Positions 7,101 to 14,388 of a stretch of DNA of 32,713 nucleotides are shown here, piece by piece. The translations under genes were made by a program, and so were the position numbers. The notes beneath the pieces were generated by a model. The model did not search any database, had not been told where the DNA came from, and was given only the letters and a program-made list of their open reading frames with translations. Numbering within the stretch: position 1 is the first letter of the stretch; every line of letters begins with the position of its first letter. The stretch covers positions 1 to 32,713 of the forward strand of contig NZ_JAGGOL010000169.1 in the NCBI RefSeq assembly GCF_018614525.1, given 5' to 3'. The DNA comes from Streptomyces sp. ISL-11. GTDB taxonomy: Bacteria; Actinomycetota; Actinomycetes; Streptomycetales; Streptomycetaceae.

Positions 7101-7511
7101 CTACTCACGGCCGTGCGCGATAGACAAATTCCCAGCTGAATCGCTGTTTTTGTAGCTACACCAGCGTCTGCGCCTCGAGCTGGTCTGGTTAAGAGGTACT
7201 TGAATTAGATGTCCACCTATTCGGACTTCTGTATTCCGGATGCTCTTGATGGGTTCTTCTTCTAGTGACCTAGCCATCCCGTTGGGCATCCCGTTGGGCA
7301 TCCCAATGGGCATCCCGTTGGGCATCCCGATAGGCATCCCAATGGGCATCCCAATGGGCATCCCGTTGGGCATCCCGATAGGCATCCCGTTGGGCATCCC
7401 GTTGGGCATCCCGTTGGGCATCCCGTTGGGCATCCCGTTGGGCATCCCGTTGGGCATACCGATGCCATCCCGTCGGGCATACCGATGCCATCCCGCTAGG
7501 TCGGCGACCAA
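7101..7511 (-). CDS. Possible tetrapeptide-repeat protein (PNGM/PIGM)
   Basis: This open frame of 136 residues reads through the 12-bp array as tandem PNGM/PIGM units and then a non-repetitive tail (RSLEEEPIKSIRNTEVRIGGHLIQVPLN, then a basic RRRRW segment). For coding: it starts near a GCGAGG site (TTG at 7511), ends about 20 bases before an intrinsic terminator, and two DNA variants of the unit are synonymous in this frame (CCC-ATT and CCT-ATC, both Pro-Ile). Against coding: the start is weak, the tail uses AT-ending codons (CTA, ATA, CAA, GTA) rare in this genome, and the other frames through the array are open too. It may instead be a non-coding repeat locus. No family is recognised. Confidence 0.3.
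   Translation of the reverse strand: MVADLAGWHRYARRDGIGMPNGMPNGMPNGMPNGMPNGMPNGMPIGMPNGMPIGMPIGMPIGMPNGMPIGMPNGMPNGMARSLEEEPIKSIRNTEVRIGGHLIQVPLNQTSSRRRRWCSYKNSDSAGNLSIAHGRE
7275..7497. repeat. 15-unit 12-bp tandem array plus two 23-bp units
   Basis: Fifteen consecutive 12-base units of the form CATCCCNNNNGG(G) run from 7275 to 7454. Three variants occur: A = CATCCCGTTGGG, B = CATCCCAATGGG, C = CATCCCGATAGG, in the order A A B A C B B A C A A A A A A. Two longer degenerate units with the core GGGCATACCGATGCCATCCC start at 7452 and 7475. The flanking 7100-7270 is distinctly AT-richer than the rest of the window. The array could be an iteron-like protein-binding locus (replication, partition or incompatibility), a minisatellite, or the coding sequence of a repeat peptide. 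Confidence 0.9.
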
Positions 7512-7775
7512 GGCCCTCGCTGTGTCTTTTAACGGCTGATGCGTGCGACGAAATGACGGGTCGCCGCATGCTCTTTAGTGGCCGCCTAAAGGGTGATTTT
7601 GTGCTGTCATGCGGCTCCCGTGGAGAGGCAATTTATTGGCGCGGCTTGCGCTGTTTTCTGAGCTGTCTGTGTGGTGGCGTGACCGGGTTTTTGTGCGGGG
7701 TTGGGTGCGGTGTGGCGGGGGGTTTTCGCTGGCTGCTGGTGGGAGTTTCGGAGGCCTGGCGGCGTCGTGGTTCCT

Positions 7776-8996
7776 CTACTCGTAGACGGCTGCGATGGCT
7801 CTGCGGGTGCGCTCTTGGCTGCCCGGCATGAGGTGCGCGTAGACGCGGAGGGTCAGGGCCGGGTCCGAGTGTCCGAGGTACTCGGCCAGGGCTTTGATGC
7901 TCTCGCCCGCGTCCAGCAGCGCGGACGCGTAGAAGTGCCGCAGGGCGTGCATCCCGTGCTCGCGTGCTGCTGCGTAGCTGTCACCCTTTTCCGGGGGCGG
8001 GATGACGCCGGCAGCCACGAGAGCGGGCTTCCAGGCGTCATCGTTCAGCGACGTCCGCCACACGTGCCCACCCATTGGCGCGGAGAAGATCAGCCGTTTG
8101 GTTACCAGTGGGCCGGTCGCGGTCTTCCACGGCAGCGTTATCTCTATTGGGGGGAACTGCTTCATGTGGGCCCGAAGGGCATCGGCAACGGGGCCGGGTA
8201 GCGGCACATCCCGCAGCTTGCCGCCCTTGGGTGGGGCGAAGACGGGCTTGCTCCGGCTCAGCTTGAGCTGCTGCACGATGTGCAGGGTGTCGGTGTCGAA
8301 GTCGATCGCGTCCTCGGCGACGCCCAGAATCTCGCCCTGGCGCGGCCCGCAGCCTGCACCCAGATCCACCATGGCCTGGTACCGCGTGGGCAGCGCGGCG
8401 CGCACTGCGAAAACGCGCTCCGGCGACCAGGGCGCGACGCGCTTCCGCTCCACGGCCGGCGCCTTGACCGTGCGTGCGGAGCACGGGTTGCGCGGCAGAT
8501 AGCCGTCGTCGACGGCGGCGCTCAGTGCGGCTCGGACGTTGGCGTAGATCGTCCGGGCGTAGGCGCCGGCCACGCCGTTGTCCGCCATGCGCTTCACCCA
8601 GTCGCGGATGTGTTCCGGCTGGAACGACCCGAGCGGGCGGGCGCCGATGTACGGGAAGGCGTGGCGCCGGAGCTGCGACGTCATCGACGCTTCTGTGTTC
8701 GGGTCGTTTGCCGCGGTCGGAAGCCACTTCTCGGCGTATTGCTGAAAGGTGGTCCGCGCCAATCGCGGATCGACGTACTGGCCGCGTGACATGTCTGCCT
8801 CGATGTGGGCCAGCCACTGTTCGGCAAGACGCTTCTGGCCGTCGCGAAAGGACTTGCTCTTCTCTGTGCCGTCAGGGGCGAAGTAGCGGGCGCGGTAGCG
8901 CATGCCGGTGCCGTAGCGGTCGGTCTTCACTCGTCTGGGCTTGTGGTCGGGCCCGGGTTCGGTCTTGTACCAGCGGTCTTGGATGTGGCCTGCCAT
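7776..8996 (-). CDS. int: Tyrosine recombinase (integrase)
   Basis: This 406-residue phage-type integrase catalyses integration and, with an excisionase, excision of the element by strand exchange between attP and attB. An N-terminal AP2-like arm-binding region (about 20-75) contains YRARYFAPDGTEKSKSF. A SAM-like core-binding domain spans about 80-165. The catalytic domain has Arg219 (GCGPRQGEIL), a candidate Lys at 257-260 (PPKGGKLRDVPL), His350 and Arg353 (HALRHFYAS), His376 (LGHSD) and the nucleophile Tyr386 (RVYAHLMPG). All catalytic residues are present, so the enzyme should be active. Its 3' end points to attL, about 1.04 kb away. The start has GGAG nine bases upstream. A 470-base repeat-rich gap separates it from xis. 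Confidence 0.95.
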   Translation of the reverse strand: MAGHIQDRWYKTEPGPDHKPRRVKTDRYGTGMRYRARYFAPDGTEKSKSFRDGQKRLAEQWLAHIEADMSRGQYVDPRLARTTFQQYAEKWLPTAANDPNTEASMTSQLRRHAFPYIGARPLGSFQPEHIRDWVKRMADNGVAGAYARTIYANVRAALSAAVDDGYLPRNPCSARTVKAPAVERKRVAPWSPERVFAVRAALPTRYQAMVDLGAGCGPRQGEILGVAEDAIDFDTDTLHIVQQLKLSRSKPVFAPPKGGKLRDVPLPGPVADALRAHMKQFPPIEITLPWKTATGPLVTKRLIFSAPMGGHVWRTSLNDDAWKPALVAAGVIPPPEKGDSYAAAREHGMHALRHFYASALLDAGESIKALAEYLGHSDPALTLRVYAHLMPGSQERTRRAIAAVYE

Positions 8997-9046
8997 GTGC
9001 GGCGGCTCCTGTTCTCCTGATTTCGGTGACGTTGAGTGGGCGCCTT

Positions 9047-9234
9047 CGTGTGAGGCATACGGTCGGCGGGGGAAGGGCTCGAGCCTGGGTTGCGGAGGGG
9101 GCGCGCGGGGTTTCGGCCCGTCGTCCTGTGTGACTCACACGGGTCATACGAACTGGTCAGTGGCTCACACGGGGCGTGTGCGTCATACGTGCGCTGCGGG
9201 GCGTGTATGAGTGGCGGGTGTGTGGGTCACACGG
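9047..9234. promoter_or_regulatory. CACACGG / CATACG repeat cluster between xis and int
   Basis: Upstream of int lie repeated short motifs: GTGTGAGGCATACGG (9048-9062), GTGTGACTCACACGGGTCATACG (about 9128-9150, an inverted GTGTG...CACAC pair), CTCACACGGGGCGTGTGCGT (9164-9183), followed by CATACG, then GTGTGGGTCACACGG (9220-9234). They are candidates for binding sites of Xis, an element regulator or integrase arm domains. The GTGTG-N-CACAC form resembles the perfect palindromes at 16263-16454 at the other end of the element. No gene lies in 8997-9466. Confidence 0.5.
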
Positions 9235-9289
9235 CCTGCGGCAGTCACTGTGCGTTGCGGGCGGTGGCTTCCGTCGGTAGCGCGCTCGG

Positions 9290-9465
9290 TGCCCCAGGGA
9301 GGGAGGCAGTGGCCGGGCGGCAACGGAGTTGGGGACGCTCCCCGGGGCGGGTTGTGGTGTACCTCCCTGCCTCCCTGCGGGACCTTTTGCGCTGGTCACC
9401 GCGAGGGAGGCAGGTGAGGGAGGGAGTCAGGGAGAACTCCCTGACTCCCTGCGTGGGGGAGGGTG
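9290..9465. repeat. GGGAGGCAG direct and inverted repeats with hairpin
   Basis: The segment after the xis stop contains GGGAGGGAGGCAG (9298-9310), its inverse CTCCCTGCCTCCCTG (9363-9377), GAGGGAGGCAG (9403-9413), and a near-perfect hairpin GGGAGTCAGGGAG-AA-CTCCCTGACTCCC (about 9423-9450). The hairpin could terminate the rep-xis transcript or block read-through into int. The same CCTCCCTGCCTCCCTG string recurs at 15876-15891 in the right end. Confidence 0.6.
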
Positions 9466-9466
9466 C

Positions 9467-9706
9467 TCAGGCGGCGTCGGGGGCGGTCTGCTGGGTGACC
9501 CAGTCGCGGACGCGGGCGGGGTCGTATCGGACGTGCTTGCCGACACGGAAGCCGGGCGGACCGGTGCGCTTGCGTCGCCAGGCGTAGACGGTTTCCAGTG
9601 GCACCGACAGCAGCGCGGCGAGGTCTTCGGGAGTGAGGTAGCGGTCGGGCAGGCCGGAGCGCAGGGTGTCGCGCGGGTCGCTGTGTTCGGGTCGGGCGGC
9701 TTTCAT
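9467..9706 (-). CDS. xis: Excisionase, MerR-like HTH (HTH_17)
   Basis: This 79-residue DNA-binding protein contains YLTPEDLAALLSVPLETVYAWRRKRTGPPGFRVGKHVRY (residues 23-61), the winged-helix excisionase/HTH_17 pattern that bends DNA at the att site and directs the integrase to excise. Its start overlaps the rep stop as ATGA, so it is translated last in the orf258-hnh-rep-xis operon, coupling excision to replication. The integrase gene follows on the same strand after a repeat-rich gap, as in pSAM2-type actinomycete elements. Confidence 0.9.
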   Translation of the reverse strand: MKAARPEHSDPRDTLRSGLPDRYLTPEDLAALLSVPLETVYAWRRKRTGPPGFRVGKHVRYDPARVRDWVTQQTAPDAA

Positions 9707-11343
9707 GACGCTTCCCCTTCGGCGGCGGACTGCGGGCGGGAAGGCAACAAGGCAACAACGGGCGTTTGCGGTGTTGCCTTGCGTTCGCGCTGGTCAGGGC
9801 CCTGGGGACAACGAGGCAACAGAGGCAACACGCCTTGGGGGGCCTTGGTGGGGCGGTCGGGGGCTGTTGCCTGCGTTGCCTTGTTGCTTTCGGGGCTGTG
9901 ACCTGCGGGTTCGGAGGCAACAGGGGAGGCAACACCTGTTGCCTTGTTGCCTGCGACCGGGGCTGTCTGGCTGGGCAGCGCGTACGGTCCGCGCTGCCCG
10001 AGCTGGGTGAGGCGGCCCCGATCCCGTAGTCGCCCCATGAGGGTGCGTACGGTTTTCGGGTCCTGCCCGGTTGCTTCTGCGACCTGCTTGGGTGTGCTGG
10101 GTCCGTGTTCGTGCAGATGAGCGAGGATCTTCGCGTTCGGCTCGGTGGCGGTCGCGATGTCGGCCGGGCCGTCGACCAGGTACCAGGTCATGGAGCCGTC
10201 ATTGCGCCGGAGCGCGTACTCGTTCTCTTCCACGTCGCGCCCGGTGAGGTTGAGCAGTCCCTCGGCCTCCCCGCGCGCCTTGGAGAAGAACAGGGTGGCG
10301 TCGGCGGCGCCGTTGATGCCGTTCGTGCCGCTGGTGGCGTCCATCCAGTCGGAGGACTGGGCTTTGCGGATGTGGTGCACGACCACGAACGCCACTTGGT
10401 ACGCGTCCGCCAGGTGCTTCAGGGCGGTGATGGCGGCGTAGTCGGCCGCGTACGCGCTGGTCTCGCGTCCGGAATCGGAGCGCACCTTCTGAAGCACGTC
10501 GACCATGACCAGGCGGGCGCCGGGATGCTGGTCAAGCCAGCGCCGGATGCCCCCGAGACCGGCGGGCAGGTCCACATGAATGTGCAGGGCGGGCGGCGGC
10601 TCCCCGTCCCCGAGCACCCGGTGAAGGCGGGACTGCATGCGCCGGGGCGTGTCCTCCAAGGCCAGGTAAAGGGCTTCCCCCTGTTCCACGGGGATGGAGT
10701 CGAGCGCCTTGCCGCCGGTGGCCACCGCGAGACCGAGCCCCAGGCAGATCCAGGACTTCCCCACCTTCGGCGCCCCTGTGAGCACGGTGAGTCCCTCGGG
10801 GATCAAGTCCGGCACTGCCCAGCGGGCTTCCGGGAACTCCGCCCGGTACAGGGCGTCGGCGGTCCATGCGGCCTGCCGGTTGGCGGGCCCGATATGGTCG
10901 CTGCCCTCCAGCGTGGGCAGCATCTCGGAGACCAGGGCGGCAAGCTGCGGCGGCTCCGCGCCGGGGCCATCGGTGGCCTGCAAGAGCCGCAGCCCCAGCG
11001 AGCGGGCGGCGCGCAGCCGCGCGGTCTTCTTCACTTCCTCCGCGTGCCAGGTGGCGTCAGGCACGTGGGACAGGGCGAGTTGGGAGACGTAGGCGGGTCC
11101 GCCGGCGGTGTTCAGCTGGCCCGCGCTGGCGAGCGCGGCCGTCAGTGCGGCCGGGTCGACAGGCTCACCGCGTCCGATCCGGTCTGCGAGCATCTGCCAC
11201 ACGGTGGCGTGCGCGGGCCGGTAGAAGTCGGCCGGGGCGAGAATCGCGGCCAGCTCGGGGAAGCGGTCGGGCCGATCGACGGCACAGCCGATTACGGCGC
11301 GCTCCAGCTCGTCATCGTGCGGCATGGTCAGATTGGCACTCAT
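9703..11343 (-). CDS. Replication ATPase: DnaB-N domain plus RepA-like AAA plus HTH
   Basis: This 546-residue protein has three parts. Residues about 8-105 match the DnaB N-terminal domain (DDELERAVIGCAVDRPDRFPELAAILAPADFY). Residues about 175-390 form a RepA/RecA-like hexameric ATPase (AAA_25) with Walker A GAPKVGKS (190-197), Walker B LVMVDVLQKV (278-287) and the VVHHIRK segment. Residues about 400-455 look like a winged helix (PKQVAEATGQDPKTVRTLMGRLRDRGRL). The remaining 90 residues are low-complexity and are encoded by DNA dense in GGCAACA heptamers. It is probably the helicase/initiator that replicates the excised circle. It overlaps hnh by 32 bases upstream and xis by four bases (ATGA) downstream. 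Confidence 0.88.
   Translation of the reverse strand: MSANLTMPHDDELERAVIGCAVDRPDRFPELAAILAPADFYRPAHATVWQMLADRIGRGEPVDPAALTAALASAGQLNTAGGPAYVSQLALSHVPDATWHAEEVKKTARLRAARSLGLRLLQATDGPGAEPPQLAALVSEMLPTLEGSDHIGPANRQAAWTADALYRAEFPEARWAVPDLIPEGLTVLTGAPKVGKSWICLGLGLAVATGGKALDSIPVEQGEALYLALEDTPRRMQSRLHRVLGDGEPPPALHIHVDLPAGLGGIRRWLDQHPGARLVMVDVLQKVRSDSGRETSAYAADYAAITALKHLADAYQVAFVVVHHIRKAQSSDWMDATSGTNGINGAADATLFFSKARGEAEGLLNLTGRDVEENEYALRRNDGSMTWYLVDGPADIATATEPNAKILAHLHEHGPSTPKQVAEATGQDPKTVRTLMGRLRDRGRLTQLGQRGPYALPSQTAPVAGNKATGVASPVASEPAGHSPESNKATQATAPDRPTKAPQGVLPLLPRCPQGPDQRERKATPQTPVVALLPSRPQSAAEGEAS
9743..9951. repeat. GGCAACA iteron cluster inside 3' end of rep
   Basis: About nine copies of the heptamer GGCAACA or its complement TGTTGCC, plus near-copies, lie in 209 bases: 9743, 9751, 9815, 9824, 9916 and 9928 in one orientation; about 9772, 9865, 9937 and 9945 in the other. 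Spacing is 8-12 bases in each pair. The cluster falls in the part of rep that codes the disordered tail, so the protein tolerates it. Initiator-bound iterons in or next to the rep gene are a common origin design, and this is the best candidate for the replication origin. Two more copies lie at about 15451 and 15470. Confidence 0.6.
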
Positions 11344-12142
11344 GCGGGCACCCCCTCACTGGTCGGCCGATCCGGCCGGGCGCCGTGTGGTCTTGGCCGG
11401 GTGGCTGTTGATGGGCGTCGAGAGGGGTTCGACGGGCGTCAAGGCGGGTTCGACGGGCGTCATGACACCTGCTTTCCGGGGCTGACGCGGACGCACCGCG
11501 AGGACCGTCCGGCGTGTTGGAAGCGGGTCGGCGATCGAGGGAGTGACGCCCGTCGACGGCTCGTTCGACGGGCGTCGACGCGGGGTCGACGGGCGTCGAG
11601 ATGCGGCACTTGGGGCCCGATCTGCCCGCGCCCGCACGGGGCGCGGGCGCTCGATCCGCGCAGCCTCGTACGGTCGATCGCGGCAGGTCAGCCCTCGACT
11701 GACGGGCGGTGTGGTCGGTCGGCCGAACCGGGCATACGCCCAGCTCATCCCCTGCAACCCCCACCGCGTGGGCGGTTGTCTCGCGGGCGTGCGCGAGCCG
11801 CGCCAGCGTGAGCGCGTCGACTGCGTGCGGGGCGTCGACCAGTCGACCGGCCGGACCGGTCGGGGTGGTCGACGCGGCCGTCGAGGCGCACAGCAGGAGC
11901 GCGAACAGCAGGGGCAGGCGGTCGGCTTTGACGCGGTTGCACGGTCGGCACGCGAGCACGGTGTGCTCCGCCCGCCAGGTGCGGAACAGCGAAATCGGCA
12001 CGACGTGATCGATGGTCGCCTGCCGCAGGTCCTCGAACGGGGCACGGCAGTAGGTGCAGTGCTGGCCGTCGCGCAGGGCGAGGGTGCGCTTCCTCGCCCT
12101 GCGACGAGCCGCGTTCAGATGCGGCGTGTCGTGCTGGCTCAT
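11312..12142 (-). CDS. HNH endonuclease domain protein
   Basis: This 276-residue protein has an N-terminal HNH nuclease domain: zinc Cys pair HCTYC (Cys29, Cys32), the catalytic ATIDHVVPIS (His46), and the second Cys pair CRPCN (Cys65, Cys68) with Asn69. Such domains nick or cut DNA with a metal ion. Residues after about 85 are low-complexity and encode repeated STPV/DARRTPLD phrases from the GACGGGCGTC repeats. The start ATG at 12142 overlaps the stop of orf258 (ATGA), and the 3' end overlaps rep by 32 bases, so it belongs to the replication operon. Roles could include nicking at an origin or transfer site, or defence; the sequence does not decide. Confidence 0.8.
   Translation of the reverse strand: MSQHDTPHLNAARRRARKRTLALRDGQHCTYCRAPFEDLRQATIDHVVPISLFRTWRAEHTVLACRPCNRVKADRLPLLFALLLCASTAASTTPTGPAGRLVDAPHAVDALTLARLAHARETTAHAVGVAGDELGVCPVRPTDHTARQSRADLPRSTVRGCADRAPAPRAGAGRSGPKCRISTPVDPASTPVERAVDGRHSLDRRPASNTPDGPRGASASAPESRCHDARRTRLDARRTPLDAHQQPPGQDHTAPGRIGRPVRGCPHECQSDHAAR
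11410..11597. repeat. GACGGGCGTC repeat cluster inside hnh
   Basis: Five exact copies of GACGGGCGTC occur at 11431-11440, 11452-11461, 11567-11576, 11588-11597 and (inverted) 11545-11554, with a degenerate copy at 11410-11419. Pairs are 21 bases apart, two helical turns, which suits a protein binding one face of the DNA. They lie about 70-250 bases upstream of the rep start, within the coding tail of hnh. They could be a second iteron set or the operator of a rep promoter. Confidence 0.6.
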
Positions 12143-12915
12143 GCCGTCGCCTGAGCGCTGTCGCTGCCGGTCAGCTGCTCCCAGGTAATCGTTCGCGGGT
12201 CCTCCGGGGGCGTGACGCCGATCGCGTAGCGGCCGTCGTCCAGCCAGACCGTCAGCGGGCGCGGCCCCCACAACTGCCGGTTGACGGCCACGGTGAAGCA
12301 CGCCCGGCGGCGCTGGCGGGCGGGCATCGCATCCAGATACGCGGCGGAGAGTTCGGAAACCTTCGCGCGCTTGCAAGTTGAGGGGAACTCGCGTGCCAGA
12401 TCCGCAGCGAGCTGCACGACGGCTTCGATACCGAGGCGCGCGATACCTTCCGCCAGGAAGCCATCGATCTCGTGCGTCCGGCCCCTGAGCTCCTGGCTTC
12501 CCCTCCCGGGGAGGTCCGAGGCGTACAGCGCGACGGCCATCATGGATTGGGAGATCGGTTCGGCCAGGCCGCCCACGTACCAGTGCTCTACGCACAGCCG
12601 ATACGCATAGCTCCACGCCGAACCCACCGCCTGCTTCGTTGCGCCCTCGGCGTCCAGGTCGGCGCGCCGGGCGTTAAGCCCGGCCAGGCCGTGGGCGTTC
12701 AGCGCGTCGGCGAGCGCAGCCATCAGCTCCACGTCCGTGGGCAACACCGGGAGTCGGTAGAGCCGCGTGAACAGGCCCGTTGCGACCTGCTCACGGGTCA
12801 GCTGCACCGAACCGACCGGGACCCGCGGGAAGAGCTCGCCGGGCAGACGACGTTCCACTAAGCGGGGCACCGAGACCTGGCCGGCAGGCCGTTCGGCGAG
12901 AGAAACAGGCATCAT
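12139..12915 (-). CDS. Conserved-looking element protein of unknown function
   Basis: This 258-residue protein is the first gene of the operon orf258-hnh-rep-xis, which reads leftwards; it ends with an ATGA overlap into hnh. I do not recognise the family. It is soluble, with no signal peptide or membrane segment. It contains a predicted helical core (TDVELMAALADALNAHG; YAYRLCVEHWYVGGLAEPIS) and a C-terminal part with the strand-like WLDDGRYAIGVTPPEDPRTITWEQL. Codon use is normal for the genome, so coding is well supported. An AGAAGGG site precedes the ATG at 12915. Its position upstream of replication genes suggests a replication or control role, but this is inference only. Confidence 0.75.
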   Translation of the reverse strand: MMPVSLAERPAGQVSVPRLVERRLPGELFPRVPVGSVQLTREQVATGLFTRLYRLPVLPTDVELMAALADALNAHGLAGLNARRADLDAEGATKQAVGSAWSYAYRLCVEHWYVGGLAEPISQSMMAVALYASDLPGRGSQELRGRTHEIDGFLAEGIARLGIEAVVQLAADLAREFPSTCKRAKVSELSAAYLDAMPARQRRRACFTVAVNRQLWGPRPLTVWLDDGRYAIGVTPPEDPRTITWEQLTGSDSAQATA

Positions 12916-13030
12916 GGGGACAGCCCTTCTGGGTCAGGGGAGCGGCTGACTGCTTGGCGGTAGGGAGCCGCTCCCTGCTTGATCTCCGGAGTCCGGACGG
13001 TGCTAAGTCGTCTGGACTTTTGCGCTCCAT

Positions 13031-13122
13031 CTGGTGCGCACCAGTAGCGTGCATCTGGTGCGCACCAGAGTCAAGACCCTCTGGGTGAGCTGATTCCCCA
13101 AGTCGCCCCTGGTGCGCACTTC
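13031..13122. promoter_or_regulatory. Tandem palindromic operators in divergent control region
   Basis: Two perfect 14-base palindromes CTGGTGCGCACCAG lie at 13031-13044 and 13055-13068, embedded in a longer direct repeat (CATCTGGTGCGCACCAG) with centres 24 bases apart. A third, imperfect copy (CTGGTGCGCACTTC) starts at 13109. They lie between the divergently transcribed orf258-hnh-rep-xis operon (start 12915) and the XRE gene (start 13255). A close relative, TTGGTGCACACCAG, lies in front of the GntR-NUDIX gene at 15206. The simplest reading is that the GntR-NUDIX protein binds all of these. A separate GTTAA dyad (TTAAC...GTTAA near 13163-13182) could be the XRE protein site. Confidence 0.65.
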
Positions 13123-13254
13123 TAGGGAACCTCGCCCCTCAACCGCCCGGTAGCCAACAGGGCTTAACTTCGGTGTTGTTAAACCCCGTACACCTGCGGC
13201 GTTGTGGGGCATCCTGCTGGAGGCAGGCTCTTCCTACGCGGCGAGGCGGTGCAC

Positions 13255-14388
13255 GTGAGAGAGGTACTGCGAGGGGCGCGCACTGCCCGGGGGTGGTCAC
13301 AAGAGCGCCTGGTGCGGGAGATCGACGGCTACGCGCGCCAACACCTGCTCGACGTGGCATCGGTCGCGAGCCTGCGTGTCTACGTCTCCGAGTGGGAGAA
13401 CGGCAAGCGCGCGATCTCGAAACGCTACGCCGCGATACTCCGACGGCTACTCGGCATCACCGACGAAGAGCTGTTCGCAGAGCGCTCTACACCGACTCAG
13501 CTTCCCCTGGCCGGCGGATATGACGAACTGGTGAACCGCATCGACTCGGCCCGAAACGTCAGCCTGACCATGGTGCAGACGTTCATGGACCAGACCGAGT
13601 TGCTGCGAACGGTTGACCGGCAGATGGGTGCCGCGAGCCTCGTGGACCAGATGACCGGCCACCTGGCGACGCTGGAGGACGCCCTGACGTTTGCGGTACT
13701 GCCCGACACCCGTCGGCCAGTGGCTCGTGCCCTCGCTGGAGCTGCGACGCTCGCGGCTTGGCAAGCCTTAGACGCGGGAGCAGTCGAGAGAGCGTGGCGA
13801 CACTACGAGCTTGGCAAGCGTGCCGCTCAGGAAGCCAACGAGCCGATGTACCTCGTGCACGCGATGGCTGAGCAGGCGTACGTACTCTGTGACGCGGGAC
13901 GGCCTGGACTCGCGGTCGACCTTGTCCGGGACGCCCAGCAGGCGGGCGGCTCTCGCCTGTCCCCACGCCTTCAGGCGTGGCTCCACGCGGCGGAGGCGGA
14001 GATCTGCGCCAAGGCGGGTATGCCGGACGACTGCCGTCGCTCCCTTGATGCGGCTGCGGCCTGCCTTCCTGCTGGTCTGGAGGCGCGCGACCCCGACATG
14101 TTGAGTATCTTCCTGAACGAGGGGCACTTAGCCCGCTGGCGTGGAAACGCGCTGGCGTCGCTAGGTGACGATGAAGCCGTGAGCAGCCTCTATGCCGCTC
14201 TGGACGCGATAGATCCCACGTTCATTCGTGCCACCTCGGGACTGCGGTGTGACTTAGCGCAAGCCCACTTGGCGCGCGGAGAGCTCGACCAGGCGCAAGA
14301 GCACCTGCGGCAGGCGCGGCTGCTGGCTAGCCGCACCGGATCAGTGCGGCACCGCCGGCGGATTGAGCAACTCACGGAGCGGCTGTAG
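13255..14388 (+). CDS. XRE-family regulator with TPR-like sensor region
   Basis: The 377-residue protein begins with an XRE helix-turn-helix (VLRGARTARGWSQERLV, about residues 4-20, ending at SEWENGKRAISKRYAAIL with a large loop between). A helical region follows that looks like tetratricopeptide repeats (AWRHYELGKRAAQEANEPMYLVHAMAEQAYVLCDAGRPGLAVDLV; ARGELDQAQEHLRQARLLASRTG), the architecture of peptide- or ligand-responsive regulators common in actinomycetes. It probably controls the divergent replication/excision operon. I chose GTG at 13255, with GAGG about nine bases upstream; GTG at 13249 and 13204 are in frame but less well placed. It overlaps the convergent GntR-NUDIX gene by 17 bases. 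Confidence 0.85.
   Translation: MREVLRGARTARGWSQERLVREIDGYARQHLLDVASVASLRVYVSEWENGKRAISKRYAAILRRLLGITDEELFAERSTPTQLPLAGGYDELVNRIDSARNVSLTMVQTFMDQTELLRTVDRQMGAASLVDQMTGHLATLEDALTFAVLPDTRRPVARALAGAATLAAWQALDAGAVERAWRHYELGKRAAQEANEPMYLVHAMAEQAYVLCDAGRPGLAVDLVRDAQQAGGSRLSPRLQAWLHAAEAEICAKAGMPDDCRRSLDAAAACLPAGLEARDPDMLSIFLNEGHLARWRGNALASLGDDEAVSSLYAALDAIDPTFIRATSGLRCDLAQAHLARGELDQAQEHLRQARLLASRTGSVRHRRRIEQLTERL

Noticed and set aside
7275..7497. CRISPR array
   Set aside because: The units are 12 bases, contiguous, with no spacers and no cas gene nearby; this is a simple tandem array.
7553..7831. Plus-strand Gly/Cys/Trp-rich frame after the array
   Set aside because: Overlaps the integrase end, has no ribosome site and odd composition; the 7512-7775 stretch appears to hold no gene.
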